Below are positions 4,893-5,056 of a DNA stretch of 5,056 bases, in pieces. Position 1 is the stretch's first letter; the number at the start of each line of letters is the position of its first letter. The stretch covers positions 1 to 5,056 of the forward strand of contig JAEEII010000305.1 in assembly GCA_016281295.1 (NCBI GenBank), written 5' to 3'. The stretch comes from Bacteroidales bacterium. GTDB taxonomy: Bacteria; Bacteroidota; Bacteroidia; Bacteroidales; F082. Under the pieces are notes generated by a model that saw only the letters and a list, made by a program, of their open reading frames with translations, was not told the DNA's origin and searched no databases. A program made the position numbers and the translations under genes.

Positions 4893-5056
4893 CTACATCG
4901 CCGTTTGGGGGGCTGGCGCGGACGAGATGCGGGGCGGGGACTGCGGGGGCAGGGTCAGTCCGAGCTGATGGATGAGCAGGGCGGTGTCCTCCTTGGGTTC
5001 GATGTGGCGGGGCAGGGTGATGATGCGGCCGTCGGTGGTCGGCAGGATGACGTCGA
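4893..5056 (-). CDS. IS transposase, C-terminal fragment (probably IS1634-like)
   Basis: The frame enters at the window edge and ends with TAG at 4895-4893, giving the last 53 residues of a longer protein. The segment VILPTTDGRIITLPRHIEP, followed by a helix LLIHQLGLTLP and a Pro-rich PPQSPPRIS tail, resembles the C-terminus of IS1634-family (IS4-superfamily) DDE transposases as I remember them. None of the catalytic residues is inside the window. Codons end mostly in C or G, like the GC-rich genes here, so the element is compositionally at home in the host. It is transcribed in the same direction as the acyltransferase at 3184-4404. It may be a complete copy extending beyond the window. The family call is from motif memory only. 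Confidence 0.55.
   Translation of the reverse strand, partial: DVILPTTDGRIITLPRHIEPKEDTALLIHQLGLTLPPQSPPRISSAPAPQTAM

Noticed and set aside
4477..4968. 163-codon plus-strand frame over the structured leader and transposase end
   Set aside because: It runs through the inverted repeats and antisense to the transposase tail, and the translated sequence resembles no protein.

Overview
The window comes from a bacterial chromosome of mixed base composition. Two intact or partial genes, an asparagine-synthetase tail (1-141) and a metallo-beta-lactamase-fold gene (1414-2220), and a transposase tail (minus strand, 4893-5056) are GC-rich and end most codons in C or G. Two membrane acyltransferase genes (203-1315 plus strand; 3184-4404 minus strand) are much richer in A and T. 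The long gaps hold many short palindromes and imperfect repeats. This combination suggests a GC-rich host, possibly Verrucomicrobiota (Opitutaceae-like), with acquired surface-polysaccharide genes. The taxonomic guess rests on general resemblance only and is weak.

Layout. (1) 1-141: last 46 codons of a probable glutamine-hydrolysing asparagine synthetase, as often found in exopolysaccharide or O-antigen clusters. (2) 203-1315: complete acyltransferase-3 family protein, same strand, likely part of the same polysaccharide cluster. (3) 1414-2220: exported MBL-fold hydrolase with zinc ligands intact, followed by two consecutive intrinsic terminators (2245-2277, 2318-2343). (4) 2221-3183: about 960 bases without a credible gene. 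It holds tandem GC hairpins, two copies of a diverged repeat exactly 600 bases apart, an AT-rich core with a 28-bp near-palindrome and phased repeats, and a GC-rich palindrome island. (5) 3184-4404, minus strand: a second, unrelated acyltransferase. (6) 4405-4626: a highly structured segment directly upstream of that acyltransferase. (7) 4893-5056, minus strand: the C-terminal end of an IS transposase, probably IS1634-like.

The most notable signal is region 6. Read as the 5' leader of the second acyltransferase, it can form nested stems (4481-4626) that compete with a 17-bp hairpin ending in six U (4455-4532). A further hairpin (4407-4443) buries the Shine-Dalgarno sequence next to the start codon. 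This is the layout expected of an attenuator or riboswitch-like control element, or of a palindromic mobile repeat that landed there. The sequence alone does not decide between these. The two acyltransferases are converging genes separated by the MBL gene and the repeat-rich gap. Both would decorate cell-surface or secreted glycans; the MBL hydrolase has no evident link to them.
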